A stretch of DNA of 64,000 nucleotides from Nemophila menziesii (GCA_029959085.1 JARWIR010000010.1:18683001-18747000); one strand, 5' to 3'; positions 1-10,867 are shown, counted from the stretch's first letter. The notes: generated from the sequence alone by a model not told the origin. Numbers and translations are program-made.

Positions 1-58
1 GGCGCTCTTCCGTGGTGAAAATATTGGAAAAAAGATTGTTCAAATTGCACAAGCTTAA
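1..58 (+). CDS. 2-alkenal reductase, last-exon tail (partial, upstream paralogue)
   Basis: The window opens inside a coding exon. It reads ALFRGENIGKKIVQIAQA and stops at TAA 56-58. The same ending occurs at the 3' end of the complete reductase gene at 29539 (ALFRGENVGKKIVQIAEP), with only a few base differences. This is therefore the 3' tail of a second, tandem copy of an NADP-dependent 2-alkenal reductase (medium-chain dehydrogenase/reductase superfamily), which reduces the C=C bond of reactive alkenals and enones. The rest lies outside the window, so nothing can be said about its integrity. Confidence 0.85.
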   Translation, partial: ALFRGENIGKKIVQIAQA

Positions 59-469
59 ATCTGGGAGAACTTGATGCAAGTATTTGAGATCTTGAAATGT
101 TTGATAGAATTTAAGATCCTTAATATTATTCATGAAGATATAAATTCTATTATATATAATGTATCAGAATCTAAAATCAACTTTTAAAATAAGACCACAT
201 TAAAAATACATATATGTAAGACCATCTCCAGCAAATACGCCAAATGTAGGTTTACTGGAAAAAAAATGCACTATTGGAGCAAATTGCTCACATGGGACCC
301 ACGAAATAGACACGGCATTTCCACTCCCATATGAACTATCTTCAGTGCATCTCTTCTCTTACCCTTTAATTTTTTTTTTTATCATTTCATGAATTATGAA
401 TAAAATATAATACACTTTTTCTTTTCTTTAAAAAAAAAATATAATACACTTAAATCAATTAATCATAAT

Positions 470-1000
470 CAGTGTTCTAAAACAAGCCGCCTAGTCGACT
501 AGGCGTTCCGCTTAGGCGTTCCAAGGTGCGATCTGCCTAGAATTTCTTTCGAAGGTGGCTCGAAGGTTCGTCTACGCATAATCTAATTAATAAACTATCC
601 AATCAGATAAATGGGTTGCCCAACCCGGATATAACCTAGCATGCTAGCCCATAAATAACTAATTCAATATACTCCAACCCAAAACCTAAGATAAATAATA
701 AAGAAAAAACTACTTAGGTTAGAGTTTGAACGCGCGAGTAAAAAAAGAATGTGGGAATTTTCAAATTTCAAGTCTAGATTTCTTGGATTGGTCATTTTTA
801 TGATAAATTAATATACTTAAGTATATTAGGATGTAAATATTATTCAAATAAATATATTCGTAATATATATTTAATATAAAATAATATAAAAACCGCCTAG
901 AAAAAAACCGCCTAAATTCCGGTTAATAGGCCGCCTAGTTATCTAGGCGCTCGAAGTTGGTCGACCGCCCTAGTACCGCCTAGCGCCTTTTAGAACCATG
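470..1000. mobile_element. Non-autonomous hAT element
   Basis: This 531-bp element starts CAGTGTTCTAAAA and ends TTTTAGAACCATG, a short imperfect inverted repeat. It is flanked by a perfect 8-bp duplication, ATCATAAT (462-469 and 1001-1008). Eight-base duplications and CA..TG ends are hAT features. Inside each end are clustered CCGCCTAG/CTAGGCG motifs in both orientations, which resemble subterminal transposase-binding repeats. No coding capacity is seen. It sits inside the PIF/Harbinger-like element at 220-3068. Confidence 0.85.
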
Positions 1001-1375
1001 ATCATAATTTAAAAATTCTGAAAAATTATAAAAATGATTGAATTAGGTTATAATTGAGTTAATTTTTTTTTTCTTTTTTTTTTGTATTATTAAAAAGTTA
1101 TAAATAATAAATATTATATATTATCTTTATATCGAATATAGATTTTTATTTAAATTATCAAATTTTAAAAAAAAAGCAGTATAAAGTCAAATATATAATA
1201 AAAGTAATTCATATATATATAATATAATATTTTATTCAAAAAAAAACCAAAATTAAATATTATAATATTAATACAATTATTATTATTTATGTTATTGAAA
1301 TAAAAATAAAAATAAATTTATTTAAATAATAATAAATTAAATATTACAAGACTTATATATTATTATTATTATTAC

Positions 1376-2855
1376 GAGTAAATAACATTTTTGCCCCCTG
1401 AGTTTTGACCCAATTGACAGGTTGCCGCCTAATCTTTAAAATGCGACTGATTACCCCCTAATTTTTGCTCTTGTGACCCGTTGCCCCCTACTAACGTTTT
1501 TCGTCCATTTTTGCCGTGAAGTCTAACGTGGCTTATCCATGTCACCTTTTTTTTTAATTCTAATTAATCAATTAATTAAATTAAACCAAGGGCAAAATAG
1601 GTTTTTGATAATAGTTTTAATATTATTTATAAAAATAATAAACCCACCCCAACCCCCCAACCCCCACCCCATCCCTCCACCGAGACACCCCTCCCCCCTC
1701 CCCCCCCTTTTCCCCTTCTTCTTCCCCATTCTTCATCTTCTTCCCCGACACCTCTGGTTTTTATAAAAAAAGAAAAAAAATCAAGCAAAACAAATGAACA
1801 TTATTAACCAGATATTCCTTAAAACTTAATGAATTTTGTAGAAGCTATTCCATAATTTAATGTTTTTCTCTTTTTCTTTTAAACTGTAGACACCAGGATT
1901 GAACATTATTATAGAATATGTGATGGGTATTATAATGGTCCCATTGCTCCTCCAAGGAAGAACCAGTTCATTGCACTGTAGTTTCAAAGTGAACTGAAGA
2001 TTCGTTTGGGTCCCACTAAACCCCATATTATTGATGCATTGAAGAAGACTCGATCTCCTGGGCATGTCCATGGACTATCGGGTGGAAGAAGTTCATCTTG
2101 GCATATGTTTTCTACAGAGTTTAGTAGCCAAAATGCTACTGAAATTTTGATTGTTCGTGCTATCATTGTTCCTATGAACTGGAAATAAAAATACCCATGA
2201 TGTTAAAATATATGTTGAAGTTATAGTGGAGAGAAGAGATTATGGATTTTTACCTGAACTATAAACATAGATCTTGGAGGGATCTTCATGTAATGACCCA
2301 ATTTAAAATCAGCGAGGAAGGAAATAGCTTGTGACATGCTTATATAACCATAGGTTTTGAATCATACATTTGCTATTGGTCGGCCTGGATATATAATACC
2401 CATCGTATATTCTGATTTGTTTATCTGATCCTGATTTGTATTTGGATGATTTGTTTTGCTTGTTTTTTTTAGGAAAACCAGAGATGTCGGGGAAGAAGAA
2501 TAAGAATGGGGAAGAAGAAGAAGGGTAAGAGAGGGGGAGGGGGTAGGGGTGTTTCGGTGGAGGGTGGGGTGCGGGTTGGGGGGGGGGGGTTTATTATTTG
2601 TATTAATAATATTAAAACTATTATCAAAAACCTATTTTACCCTTGGTTTAACTTAATTAATTGATTAATTAGAATTAAAAAAAAGGTGACATGGATAAGC
2701 CACGTCAGACTTAACGGCAAAAATGGACGGAAAACGTTAGTAGGGGGCAACGGGTCACAAGAGCAAAAATTATGGGGTAATCAGTCGCATTTTAAAGATT
2801 AGGCGGCAACCTGTCAATCAGGTCAAAACTCAGGGGGCAAAAATGTTATTTACTC
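1376..2855. mobile_element. Mutator-like element with ~390-bp terminal inverted repeats (Pack-MULE candidate)
   Basis: The ends are long inverted repeats, about 1376-1765 and 2470-2855, beginning GAGTAAATAACATTTTTGCC. They include a C-rich/G-rich block (around 1640-1760 and 2480-2592) with runs of C or G. The flanks are a perfect 10-bp repeat, TTATTATTAC (1366-1375 and 2856-2865), in the 9-11 bp range of Mutator duplications. No transposase is present. The ~700-bp interior carries a host-like coding fragment (1890-2188), as in Pack-MULEs. One caution is that the flank is an ATT-rich microsatellite, so part of the duplication could be chance. Confidence 0.78.
1890..2188 (+). pseudogene. Captured host gene fragment of unknown identity inside the MULE
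   Basis: One frame is open for about 99 codons apart from a single TAG near 1978. It follows an intron-acceptor-like CTGTAG and ends at TAA 2186-2188. The peptide has host-protein-like composition, with stretches such as GYYNGPIAPPRKNQFIAL and LGPTKPHIIDALKKTR. I do not recognise the family. The in-frame stop and its place between MULE terminal repeats point to a transduplicated, non-functional exon. Confidence 0.4.
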
Positions 2856-3118
2856 TTATTATTACTATTACTATTATTATTATTTTATTTTATTTTATAA
2901 AAATAAATAAAAAATAAAATTATAAATAAATAGTAGATATGAAATAAAATTATAGAGTAACTGAAATAGTAACTGGAAATTGATGCGGCAAATTTATGAA
3001 GTAGATGTATTTTGATACGGCATAATGAAATATAGAGTATAAAAATGGCGCATCTGTTGGAGATGGTCTAATAAAACAACATATATATGCTCCAAGTTTC
3101 TGGAAAACCCCGATCCTA

Positions 3119-3700
3119 TGTTATCGAATCGAGATAGTTCAACCTACACAATTACACAGATAAAACTTCGATCTAATCTTTACAGGTTAGCGACTACACA
3201 GTTTAACCTACACGGTTCCTATAAGAAACCCTTGATCCAACCTATAGACAGGTTGTCGAGTTTAGATAGTTCAACCTGCACATTACCTTGCTAAAACCTC
3301 AATACAATCTTTAGACATTTTTCGCAACCTCGATCCAATCTTTAGACATGTTATCGAGTTCTGTCGGTTCCCTACGCGGTTATCCTGATAAAACCTCGAT
3401 CCAACTTTTATATACGTTATCGAGTTTAGCTGGTTTAGCTATGCGATTTCCCAGACAAAACCTCGATCTAACCTTTAAAGAAGTTATTGAGTTCATTATG
3501 TTCAACCTACTCGGTTATCCTGATAAAATTTCAATCCAACCTTTAGGCAGGTTACCGAGTCTAGTCAATTTTACCTACGCAGTTCCCTTGGTAAAATTTT
3601 GATCCAACCTTTAGACATATTATCAAGTATTCGATTTAACTAAACGCGGTTCCCCTTGGTAAAATCTTGATCAAATCGAGTCCAGCCGGTTTAGCCTACA
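3119..3700. repeat. Tandem array, ~66-bp unit, about eight diverged copies
   Basis: Each unit follows the pattern GTTATCGAGTT... GGTTCAACCTACGCGGTT... GATAAAACCTCGATCCAACC TTTAGACAG. Unit starts are near 3119, 3185, 3251, 3349, 3415, 3481, 3549 and 3617, with a partial copy at 3319. The period is about 66 bases (22 codons), so one plus-strand frame (3348-3602) stays open through several units. No known protein repeat is recognised in that frame. Confidence 0.75.
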
Positions 3701-3720
3701 CAAGTAAGATGAAAATGTTT

Positions 3721-5956
3721 TTTTGGTCTTCAATTATTATTGACAATGAAAGGTAAAATAAATGCAAATAAGATTAAGCTAAGGATGCTGATTAACTAGG
3801 AATAGATATAAACAACTAAGTAACTAAAGTAAAATAAGGGGTGAACTATAGGAGATGGTTGATGAGGAATTGTTAGTAATAGTTTGTGTCGCTAATTAAT
3901 CTTGTTATTGATAAGGGCGAGTGGTTGTGTTCACATTTGCCGAGATTCAAATGCACTCTAAGTCCCCACCCGGGTGATCTTAGAGCTCAAACTTACAAGA
4001 TTGAGGTTTTCAGGTGAATTAATTATCTGTCCCTATTGACTACCTAGCGTGCAAGACCATCCAGTCAAGTAACTAGGCGCTTATGTACAAGTTTTGTACT
4101 TAAAGCCTCCCATTCGGGTGTGAGCTCAGTTACAACAACTACCTTCTACTTGGCCAGAGCACATGAGTATTTATAACAAAAATACATAAACAATAGAATA
4201 ATAAAATAAACTCAACTCAATTAAATATCATATTAATATCCCAAATTCAATAACACAATTAAAACACTAAACACAACGTCTTACAATAACATCATCAAGC
4301 AAATAAGATGTAGCTCATACTAATGGAAAAACTAATGAAAGCTAAACTAGTTACAACTAAGAACATATTCATGTTCAAAAGAGAAAATTAAAGATACGTT
4401 ACTCTTGGTGATGAAGACAAGCGGTGAATGATTGAAGTAGAATGACTGGGTGCATAGGCAAATTTTTGTTCTTCCTTCTGTTCAGGCGATATCCCTTTTA
4501 CTGAACTGATGGATAAGTGTGGATAAGGAAGCGTGTATGAAAGGAGGCTAGAAAATATCTTATATAGCTTTTAAAAACGTCTGCCCCCCTTTAGGCTTGT
4601 TAAATTAGGTTTGGAAAGGGGCCCAACCCGTTTTACTAACCAGATGTCTTGTTCGAACCACGATGGATGCAACTAGCATAACTTGTTCATCTTAACTTTG
4701 AATTGACTTCTGTCAATTGCGAAACGACCCTAATTTCAAGTTCTCTCTAAATAAAAAAGAATCAGGTCCATATCTCTTTCCAATAAATCGTAGTGGTTGA
4801 AACACTAAGGTGCAAGATTTCTCTAGTAAACTCTCCAACTTCCCAAAGTGGTTCTAAGCTCAATTTTCGCTTTGACTTGGGGTATCTATTGACTCTTAGA
4901 CTTCCTTTCCTCATCGTAGACCCTTGTATCAAGCATGTACCTAAAAGGTACACACTTAACACACAATTAAGGCGCAAAATCTCTATAAACAGTAATATAT
5001 CCAAAACAAGGAGTAAAAGTGCAATATAGCAGACAACAGGGTAAAATTCTTCACTTAGGCCAAATAAACTCCCAAAACAATGTCTTGTGATTGGATTTAT
5101 CTATCACAAAAAGAGAGACATCATCTGCTGATGTATTTAAATAATATGTCATTTAGGAAACTTTTAGTCGATTTTCCCTCTCTATTTAAGTGAGGTACAC
5201 AAATTATATCTAAGAGGATTTTTAGCCATTGATAAAAAAACATGGTAAAAAGGAGATATTATAGTTATTTCGAGAAATAAGAAAATTTAATAGTTGTCAA
5301 AGAAGAAAACCGGTTCAAAGAAGAAATACTAACAACCTACTAGGGGTCAGAAGATGAGAATTTTGGCTCACCACAATGCTAGTCGAAATTTACAATCCAG
5401 AATTAGGAAGAAAAAAAGAAAAAAATATGAAAAAAAACTATTATTTAAAGACAATTATTTAATCAACTCCAATTTCTTGGTACACAGAAAATATCCAAAC
5501 CCGGTTTCAATTATTCTTCCGATGTTCACAAGGTGAATACTTTAGCCTTAAAATCTCAACCATAACACTCTTTAAATATATTCGTCCAAGAGGAGGCATA
5601 ACTATAACAATGTATCTGCATAATAAAACGTCGTGGAGATTGAGCGGAAAAGAGAAAATTGCTCCGATCTTGAACATGGCAAACTGGAGATGGTTATGGG
5701 AGCGAAATATGGTTCCAACGTGATGTATAATTCGTGTGCAGCGCTTGAAAGAGGAAACGGCGACACTTTTATTGCAAAAAAGTTAACGGTTGTTTCGTCA
5801 GATAATGGTAGTGACTGATTTATTAAGAGTGAAAAGGTCTAATATCAGAAAGAAAAAATCCATAAATAAAACAGTTATGTTGTAAAAAAAAAAAAAAAAA
5901 CAGATTAGAACATTAGTTTTTAAAGTTTATAGGTATTTAGATCTTTTGATCTAATT
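3721..5956. other. Intergenic, no gene recognised
   Basis: No exon structure or conserved protein motif could be supported. The part from about 3900 to 5050 (for example CCCACCCGGGTGATCTTAGA near 3966) looks like old LTR-retrotransposon DNA, but no boundaries or duplications were found. Short frames near 4793, 5354 and 5633 have no recognisable motif and are probably chance. Confidence 0.3.
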
Positions 5957-6066
5957 CTTTTTTTTTGTTTACATAGAAGAGCCACTTTAGACTCGGAGTG
6001 ATTGACTTGGTTCGAACTTGCACTATGAGATTATATGACTAAGGTCCTAACCAGTGAGCTTAAAAT
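5957..6066 (-). mobile_element. tRNA-derived SINE, copy 1
   Basis: Read on the minus strand it has an A-box-like AGCTCACTGGTTAGGA and a B-box-like GTTCGAACC at 6009-6017. These are followed by a body with GACTCGGAGT in plus orientation and an A-rich tail (plus-strand T run near 5958-5968). The same layout recurs at 14303-14420 and 62832-62955, which supports a dispersed Pol III-type SINE family. Confidence 0.6.
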
Positions 6067-6130
6067 CTTTAAACATCTTTAAGAATATAGTTTTAAGTCA
6101 GAAATACAATTGAGCTACATCTCTTTAGTA

Positions 6131-6400
6131 TATTTTTTTTTTGTCATACAAAAGAAACGGAAATTACAGATTACAAAGTTTACTAAAGAAATTAGTAGAC
6201 GCTAAAACCGAATAGTTATTCCATTGCGATATATTGATGTTTCTTCTTGTGCATTTCGCGATTGCGTCTGCGATTCTGTTTTGCTGTCGATTCACATATG
6301 AAATCTTCCATATCGGGAATTCGTTGATCCATCCTTTAATTTCATTAATGATAGGGTTTAAGCTCCAATGAAGCTTCCCCTTTCCATTGATTCCTTGAAC
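6131..6400 (-). pseudogene. LINE RNase H domain, C-terminal part (split by Copia insertion)
   Basis: Minus-strand translation gives QGINGKGKLHWSLNP, then SYVNRQQNRIADAIAKCTR and a stop at 6164-6166. The NRIADAIAK stretch matches the end of the RVT_3-type RNase H domain carried by plant LINEs. An A-rich tail follows (T run on the plus strand near 6131-6142). The other half lies at 11237-11530. The reading frame continues exactly across the Copia insertion once one copy of the 5-bp duplication is removed. Confidence 0.7.
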
Positions 6401-6601
6401 TATTGAATGAGAGAAGAAAATAATAAAATTGTATATTGTATTTCACTTAATGAATTGCATTTACAAGAGTCTCTCATATATAGTACTATCACTACACTAA
6501 TGGAGAGAATAAAGATGCTAACAGAATTTGTTTGTATATGTGAGTCACTACGTTTTGTCTTATATGTGAGTCACTAATTCTTATCTTTATATACATTATC
6601 A
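6401..6601 (-). repeat. 3' LTR of the Copia element
   Basis: 201 bp, identical by eye to 11036-11236. In element orientation it begins TGATAATGTATATAAAG and ends TTCAATA. The pol stop codon and the last residues before it (DNVYKDKN) are encoded inside this LTR. Confidence 0.93.
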
Positions 6602-9039
6602 TCCCCCCTCAAGCTGAGTATTCGAAGAAGAGGAAGCTTGGACAATAAGGCATTGAATTGAGTAGCAGATAAACCTTTAGTTAAGATATCTGCTGGTTGA
6701 TCATGAGTAGACACATGATAAAGTGACAGTAGCTTTGCTTTTACCTGTTCACGTACGAAATGGAAATCTACATCGATGTGTCTTGTTCTAGTGTGAAAGA
6801 CTGGGTTTGTGGCAAGAGCAATTGCTGATTGATTATCACAAAATATCTTTGGAGAAGAGATTGAAAGATGTAGACTCCGTAATAGATAAGATATCCATTT
6901 TAGTTCAGCAGATACATATGCCATAGCTCTGTATTCTGCTTCAGTAGATGATCTAGATACCGTACTTTGTTTCTTAGAGCCCCATGAAATTAAATTCGAG
7001 CCAAGAAATATGCAATACCCAGTAGTTGAACGTCGATCAATAACATTGCTTGCCCAATCCGAGTCAGAGTAAGCATGAAGATCAGGTAATGAGGGAGTAA
7101 AACGTAAGCCATAATGCTTTGTACCTTTAAGATAACGAAGCAATTTCTTAAGAGCATCAAAGTCACCATTAGTTGGTTTATGCATTGTCTGGCATATTTG
7201 ATTTACTGCAAAGGCAATGTCTGGTCTAGTAATTGTCAGATATTGAAGAGCACCTGTTAAGCTTCGAAATAAAAACGGATCTTCAAACGGTTGTAAAGAG
7301 AAATCAGACTTCAGTGAATACTTATTTAAAGTAGGAGTTGTTGCAGATTTGCATTCACTCATACCAGCACGAGCAAGAATAGTAGACACATAATGCTCTT
7401 GAGATACAATAATAGAGTCTGAAGTTGATGTTATTTGAAGTCCAAGAAAATGTGACAAAGGACCAAGTTCTTTCATATCAAAACGAGACTTTAATGATAA
7501 AATTAGCGCAGATATTGCACTTGTAGCTGATCCTGTGATTAGTATATCATCTACATAGATCAGAACTATGGTAAGGTCATCAGCTTTACCTCTTGTGAAC
7601 ATAGAATTATCAGCTGGACAAAGAATAAAACCAAGTGACTCAAGAAAAGACGTTAAAAGCTTATTCCAAGCACGAGGAGCTTGTTTGAGTCCATATAAAG
7701 ACCTGTTGAGTTTGCAAACATAGTTAGGATATTTAGGGTCAATGTAACCTTGTGGTTGAACCATATAAACTTCCTCCTCGAGCCTGCCATGTAAGAAAGC
7801 ATTAGAAACATCAAGTTGATGAATAACCCATTGATTTGAAATGGCAAGTGAAATAATAATGCGAACGGTTTGATGTTTTACAACAGGACTGAAAGTCTCT
7901 GTGTAATCCAAGCCATATTCTTGCAGGAAACCACGCGCAACTAGACGCGCTTTATAACGTGCCACTGAACCATCAGCATTCTTCTTTATTTTAAATATCC
8001 ATTTACAAGTGATGGGGGTCCTGCCATGAGGTGGAGGAACAAGGTCCCATGTTTGTTGTTTTTGTAGAGCTGTAAATTCGTCATTCATAGCCAATTGCCA
8101 ACATTGGTATTGAGCTGCTTCTTTGTAAGAGTTTGGTTCAATAAGAGAAGGAATTTTAGTTAATGACTGACACTTGTAGGATGGTTTTAAAGACCCGGTT
8201 TGCCTTCTTGTTACCATAGGATGTCTAGGTTTTGGAGGAGGCAAATTTTGAGATATAGAAGGTGAAGCTGAAGGAGAAGAAGAAGAAGAAAATTCAGGAG
8301 GAGTTTGATCATTTTGTGGTGGAATATTTGAGGTTGAAGTTGACTCAGACAATGGTACTATGGAGGTCTCAAATGGATTAGAAATAGCCTGAGGATTAAT
8401 TGAAGTATTAAATAAGTCAATGAATGGTGTATACGTATGATCAGTTTTAGGTAGAGTAGATGGTTGTAATTTCTGAAAAGGAAAGACATTTTCATTAAAC
8501 ACCACATGCCTAGAGATAAACACCTTTTTAGAGGATAAGGAGAAACATTTGTATCCTTTTGAATGATTACAATATCCTAGAAAAACACAAGGTTCAGATT
8601 TTGGAGCAAGTTTGTGAGGACTATATGGTTTAAGCCATGGATAGCACAAACACCCAAACACTTTTAAGTGAGAATAGGTAGGAGATTTATTGTATAATAG
8701 TTGGAATGGAGATATGAAACCTAAGACTGAACTAGGGAGTATGTTGATCAAATAGACACTTAAGGAAAGAGCTTCAAGCCAGAATTTGTAAGGAAGAAAA
8801 CTATGAACAAGTAAAGACCTTGTAGTTTCAATTAAATGGCGATGTTTTCTTTCAGAAATCCCATTTTGTTCTGGGGTATGGGGACATGATGTTTGATGTA
8901 TGATTCCTTGTGATTGAAGAAAATGTTTAAAAGATGAACCAATGAATTCCCCTCCATTATCAGACCTTAACATTTGAATTTTTGTATGAAACTGAGTAAG
9001 AATCATATTGTAAAAAAATTTTGAATGTATGACAGACAT
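6574..9039 (-). CDS. Copia pol: integrase C-terminal part, reverse transcriptase, RNase H
   Basis: An 821-codon frame. Integrase catalytic residues are visible as RSDNGGEF (second Asp) and EQNGISERKH (Glu). The reverse transcriptase shows FLHGRLEEEVYM, YGLKQAPRAW and the catalytic LIYVDDILITG. The RNase H shows SDWASNVIDRRSTTGY and SRSSTEAEYRAMA, and ends in the Copia-typical HIDVDFHFVRE region. The stop lies in the 3' LTR. The true N-terminus belongs to the upstream frame at 8960-10867. The two are joined in the intact family, but here a one-base change in a T run shifts the frame near 9015. The internal Met start is therefore not a real start. Confidence 0.85.
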   Translation of the reverse strand: MSVIHSKFFYNMILTQFHTKIQMLRSDNGGEFIGSSFKHFLQSQGIIHQTSCPHTPEQNGISERKHRHLIETTRSLLVHSFLPYKFWLEALSLSVYLINILPSSVLGFISPFQLLYNKSPTYSHLKVFGCLCYPWLKPYSPHKLAPKSEPCVFLGYCNHSKGYKCFSLSSKKVFISRHVVFNENVFPFQKLQPSTLPKTDHTYTPFIDLFNTSINPQAISNPFETSIVPLSESTSTSNIPPQNDQTPPEFSSSSSPSASPSISQNLPPPKPRHPMVTRRQTGSLKPSYKCQSLTKIPSLIEPNSYKEAAQYQCWQLAMNDEFTALQKQQTWDLVPPPHGRTPITCKWIFKIKKNADGSVARYKARLVARGFLQEYGLDYTETFSPVVKHQTVRIIISLAISNQWVIHQLDVSNAFLHGRLEEEVYMVQPQGYIDPKYPNYVCKLNRSLYGLKQAPRAWNKLLTSFLESLGFILCPADNSMFTRGKADDLTIVLIYVDDILITGSATSAISALILSLKSRFDMKELGPLSHFLGLQITSTSDSIIVSQEHYVSTILARAGMSECKSATTPTLNKYSLKSDFSLQPFEDPFLFRSLTGALQYLTITRPDIAFAVNQICQTMHKPTNGDFDALKKLLRYLKGTKHYGLRFTPSLPDLHAYSDSDWASNVIDRRSTTGYCIFLGSNLISWGSKKQSTVSRSSTEAEYRAMAYVSAELKWISYLLRSLHLSISSPKIFCDNQSAIALATNPVFHTRTRHIDVDFHFVREQVKAKLLSLYHVSTHDQPADILTKGLSATQFNALLSKLPLLRILSLRGDDNVYKDKN
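6602..6610 (-). other. Polypurine tract of the Copia element
   Basis: In element orientation GAGGGGGGA lies directly upstream of the 3' LTR. This is the expected position of the plus-strand priming site. Confidence 0.7.
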
Positions 9040-10867
9040 CTGATTTCAAGGCTAATGGATACACCCAAGTAAATCTACTGAAATCATCTATAAAAACAAC
9101 ATAATATTTGAATGATGAACAAGATGAAATGGGTGAAGGTCCCCAAACATCAGTGTGAATCAAAGCAAAAGGAACATCACATTTATTAATGGATAGGGGA
9201 AAAGTAAGTTTATGAGATTTAGAAGTAGCACATGGATTACATAGTACACCATGAAAGTTTAACTTAGTATGTAATAAAGAGGACAAACAAGATGAGATAT
9301 TAGATGAGGGGTGGCCAAGCCTGTAATGCCATAATTGAGCTTGATTAGACACAGTTGAAGAAAGACAGCATGGCTTTGAAGACTGTGGGTTGGAAGAAGG
9401 AATATGACCACCAAACTTTAATGGATATAAGCCACTTTCACAAGGGCCCTGAAACAATAATTTGTGTGAAATAGAGTCATGTATAGACACAGAGTTAGAG
9501 GAGAAAATAACATAACAGTTATTATCTGAGGTAAATTTAGAGATAGATAATAAATTAGAGGCTATCTTAGGCACATGAAGAATAGAAGATAAATTAAAAG
9601 AGTGAGTGTTGAGTAGAAGCTTACTGTTCCCAATATTGGCAATATCTAGTGAATGACCATTACCCACAGCTACTGAGTTACCACCATGATAAGAGGATGA
9701 TTGTTGAAGAACTGAGGAATCTGGTGTTACATGGCTGTTAGCCCCTGAGTCTAGATACCATAGCTCAGGATTATAAGAAGATGATGAAGCAGTATAACCA
9801 GCTGAAGAAGAGTTATAAGTAGGATTCAATTGTGCACTGGTATTGTTATTATTATTATTATTAGTATTATAGCTCGAGTGAGGGCCATTAGTAGCAGCAT
9901 AAATCATTCTTTGCTGAGCCTTAGGTGATGGGAAGGTAACAAAATCAGCTCGAGAATAGCAATCAATAGCTGAGTGTCCAAAACGAGTGCAAATTTGACA
10001 GGTTGGAACATGAGATTGAGAAGAATTAGATGTAAAACCTGTATTATTTGAAGGCTGATTTGAGTTGAATGGACTATTAGAGTAACCACCACGATTTCGA
10101 CCTCGACCACGTCCACCTCGAGGTGAAGAACCACGACCTCGAGACGCCATAGGGGCTGGTTGAGAAGGAGTAAATAGAGCAGTGTGTGGAGCTCCAGATT
10201 GATCCGAAATATCAGCCATAGACATATGAAGCTCTTCAGAAATCAATAGACTTCCCAATGAGTGAAAACTAAGCGTTGAGGTATGAGCGTTAGTGATTCG
10301 AATACTTGATTTGAACTGGTTGTATTCGTGAGGCAAACCTTTCAATGTATACATGATTATATCCTCAAGGGGTAGAGCTGATGATGCAGTTTCTAAGCCA
10401 TCACATAGATCTTGTATTTCAGCTAAATAATCGGACATTTTCCTATCGCCCTTCTTAACATTACATAGTTTCATCTTTAATTGATGAATGTGAGTGCGAC
10501 ATTGGGAAATAAAGATTTCTTCTAGTTTCTCCCAAACCTCAGTAGCACGAGAGAGTTTAACAACTTGTGTTAAAACAGAAGGAACCATAGATGAAAGCAA
10601 AGAGACTTTCAATTGTTGATCTTCGAGAAACCATGTCGAAAAAGTTGTATCAGTTGTAGTAGGTGGTCGATCTACACCTGTAACATGATTCAAGTAACCA
10701 TGAGCTTCTAATACAGCCTCGAGCTGAGATCTCCACAACACGTAGTTGGAAGAATCTAGCTTAATCTGAACAAGACTGCTCCAGTTTTGACGAAGGAGCA
10801 GCAAGCCAGGAGGTATAGATGCACTAGAAGTAATCAACGGAGCAGTTGTAGTTGATGATGTAGCCAT
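8960..10867 (-). CDS. Copia gag, protease, integrase N-terminal part
   Basis: A 635-codon frame starting at the element's probable true ATG (10865-10867). Gag covers about the first 300 residues and contains an RGRGSSPRGGRGRGRNRGG basic patch. A CCHC zinc knuckle follows, CQICTRFGHSAIDC. The retropepsin site is YLDSGANSH. The integrase zinc-binding region (WHYRLGHPSS, then CNPCATSK) and the first catalytic Asp (IHTDVWGPSP) follow. The frame leaves integrase near plus position 9015, after a run of seven T (A on the plus strand), where an extra base explains the shift. Beyond that point the C-terminal residues are spurious. Confidence 0.85.
   Translation of the reverse strand: MATSSTTTAPLITSSASIPPGLLLLRQNWSSLVQIKLDSSNYVLWRSQLEAVLEAHGYLNHVTGVDRPPTTTDTTFSTWFLEDQQLKVSLLSSMVPSVLTQVVKLSRATEVWEKLEEIFISQCRTHIHQLKMKLCNVKKGDRKMSDYLAEIQDLCDGLETASSALPLEDIIMYTLKGLPHEYNQFKSSIRITNAHTSTLSFHSLGSLLISEELHMSMADISDQSGAPHTALFTPSQPAPMASRGRGSSPRGGRGRGRNRGGYSNSPFNSNQPSNNTGFTSNSSQSHVPTCQICTRFGHSAIDCYSRADFVTFPSPKAQQRMIYAATNGPHSSYNTNNNNNNNTSAQLNPTYNSSSAGYTASSSSYNPELWYLDSGANSHVTPDSSVLQQSSSYHGGNSVAVGNGHSLDIANIGNSKLLLNTHSFNLSSILHVPKIASNLLSISKFTSDNNCYVIFSSNSVSIHDSISHKLLFQGPCESGLYPLKFGGHIPSSNPQSSKPCCLSSTVSNQAQLWHYRLGHPSSNISSCLSSLLHTKLNFHGVLCNPCATSKSHKLTFPLSINKCDVPFALIHTDVWGPSPISSCSSFKYYVVFIDDFSRFTWVYPLALKSDVCHTFKIFLQYDSYSVSYKNSNVKV

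Larger units (their letters stand above)
220..3068. mobile_element. PIF/Harbinger-like element, carrier of two nested elements
   Basis: The ends are inverted repeats. The left end begins GACCATCTCCAGCA and the right end, reverse-complemented, begins GACCATCTCCAACA. The similarity runs about 23 bases with three mismatches. TAA flanks both ends (217-219 and 3069-3071), which is the target duplication typical of PIF/Harbinger. Without the two nested insertions (470-1000 and 1376-2855) about 820 bp remains. That remainder is AT-rich and has no transposase reading frame, so this is a non-autonomous element. The family assignment rests on end sequence and duplication only. Confidence 0.7.

Noticed and set aside
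1539..1766. Open frame of 75 codons rich in Pro and Phe
   Set aside because: It lies inside the C-rich terminal repeat of the Mutator-like element, and its composition follows the repeat.
8990..9040. Programmed frameshift in the Copia element
   Set aside because: The shift falls inside integrase, not at a gag-pol boundary, and a single extra base in a homopolymer explains it. Copia elements normally use one frame.
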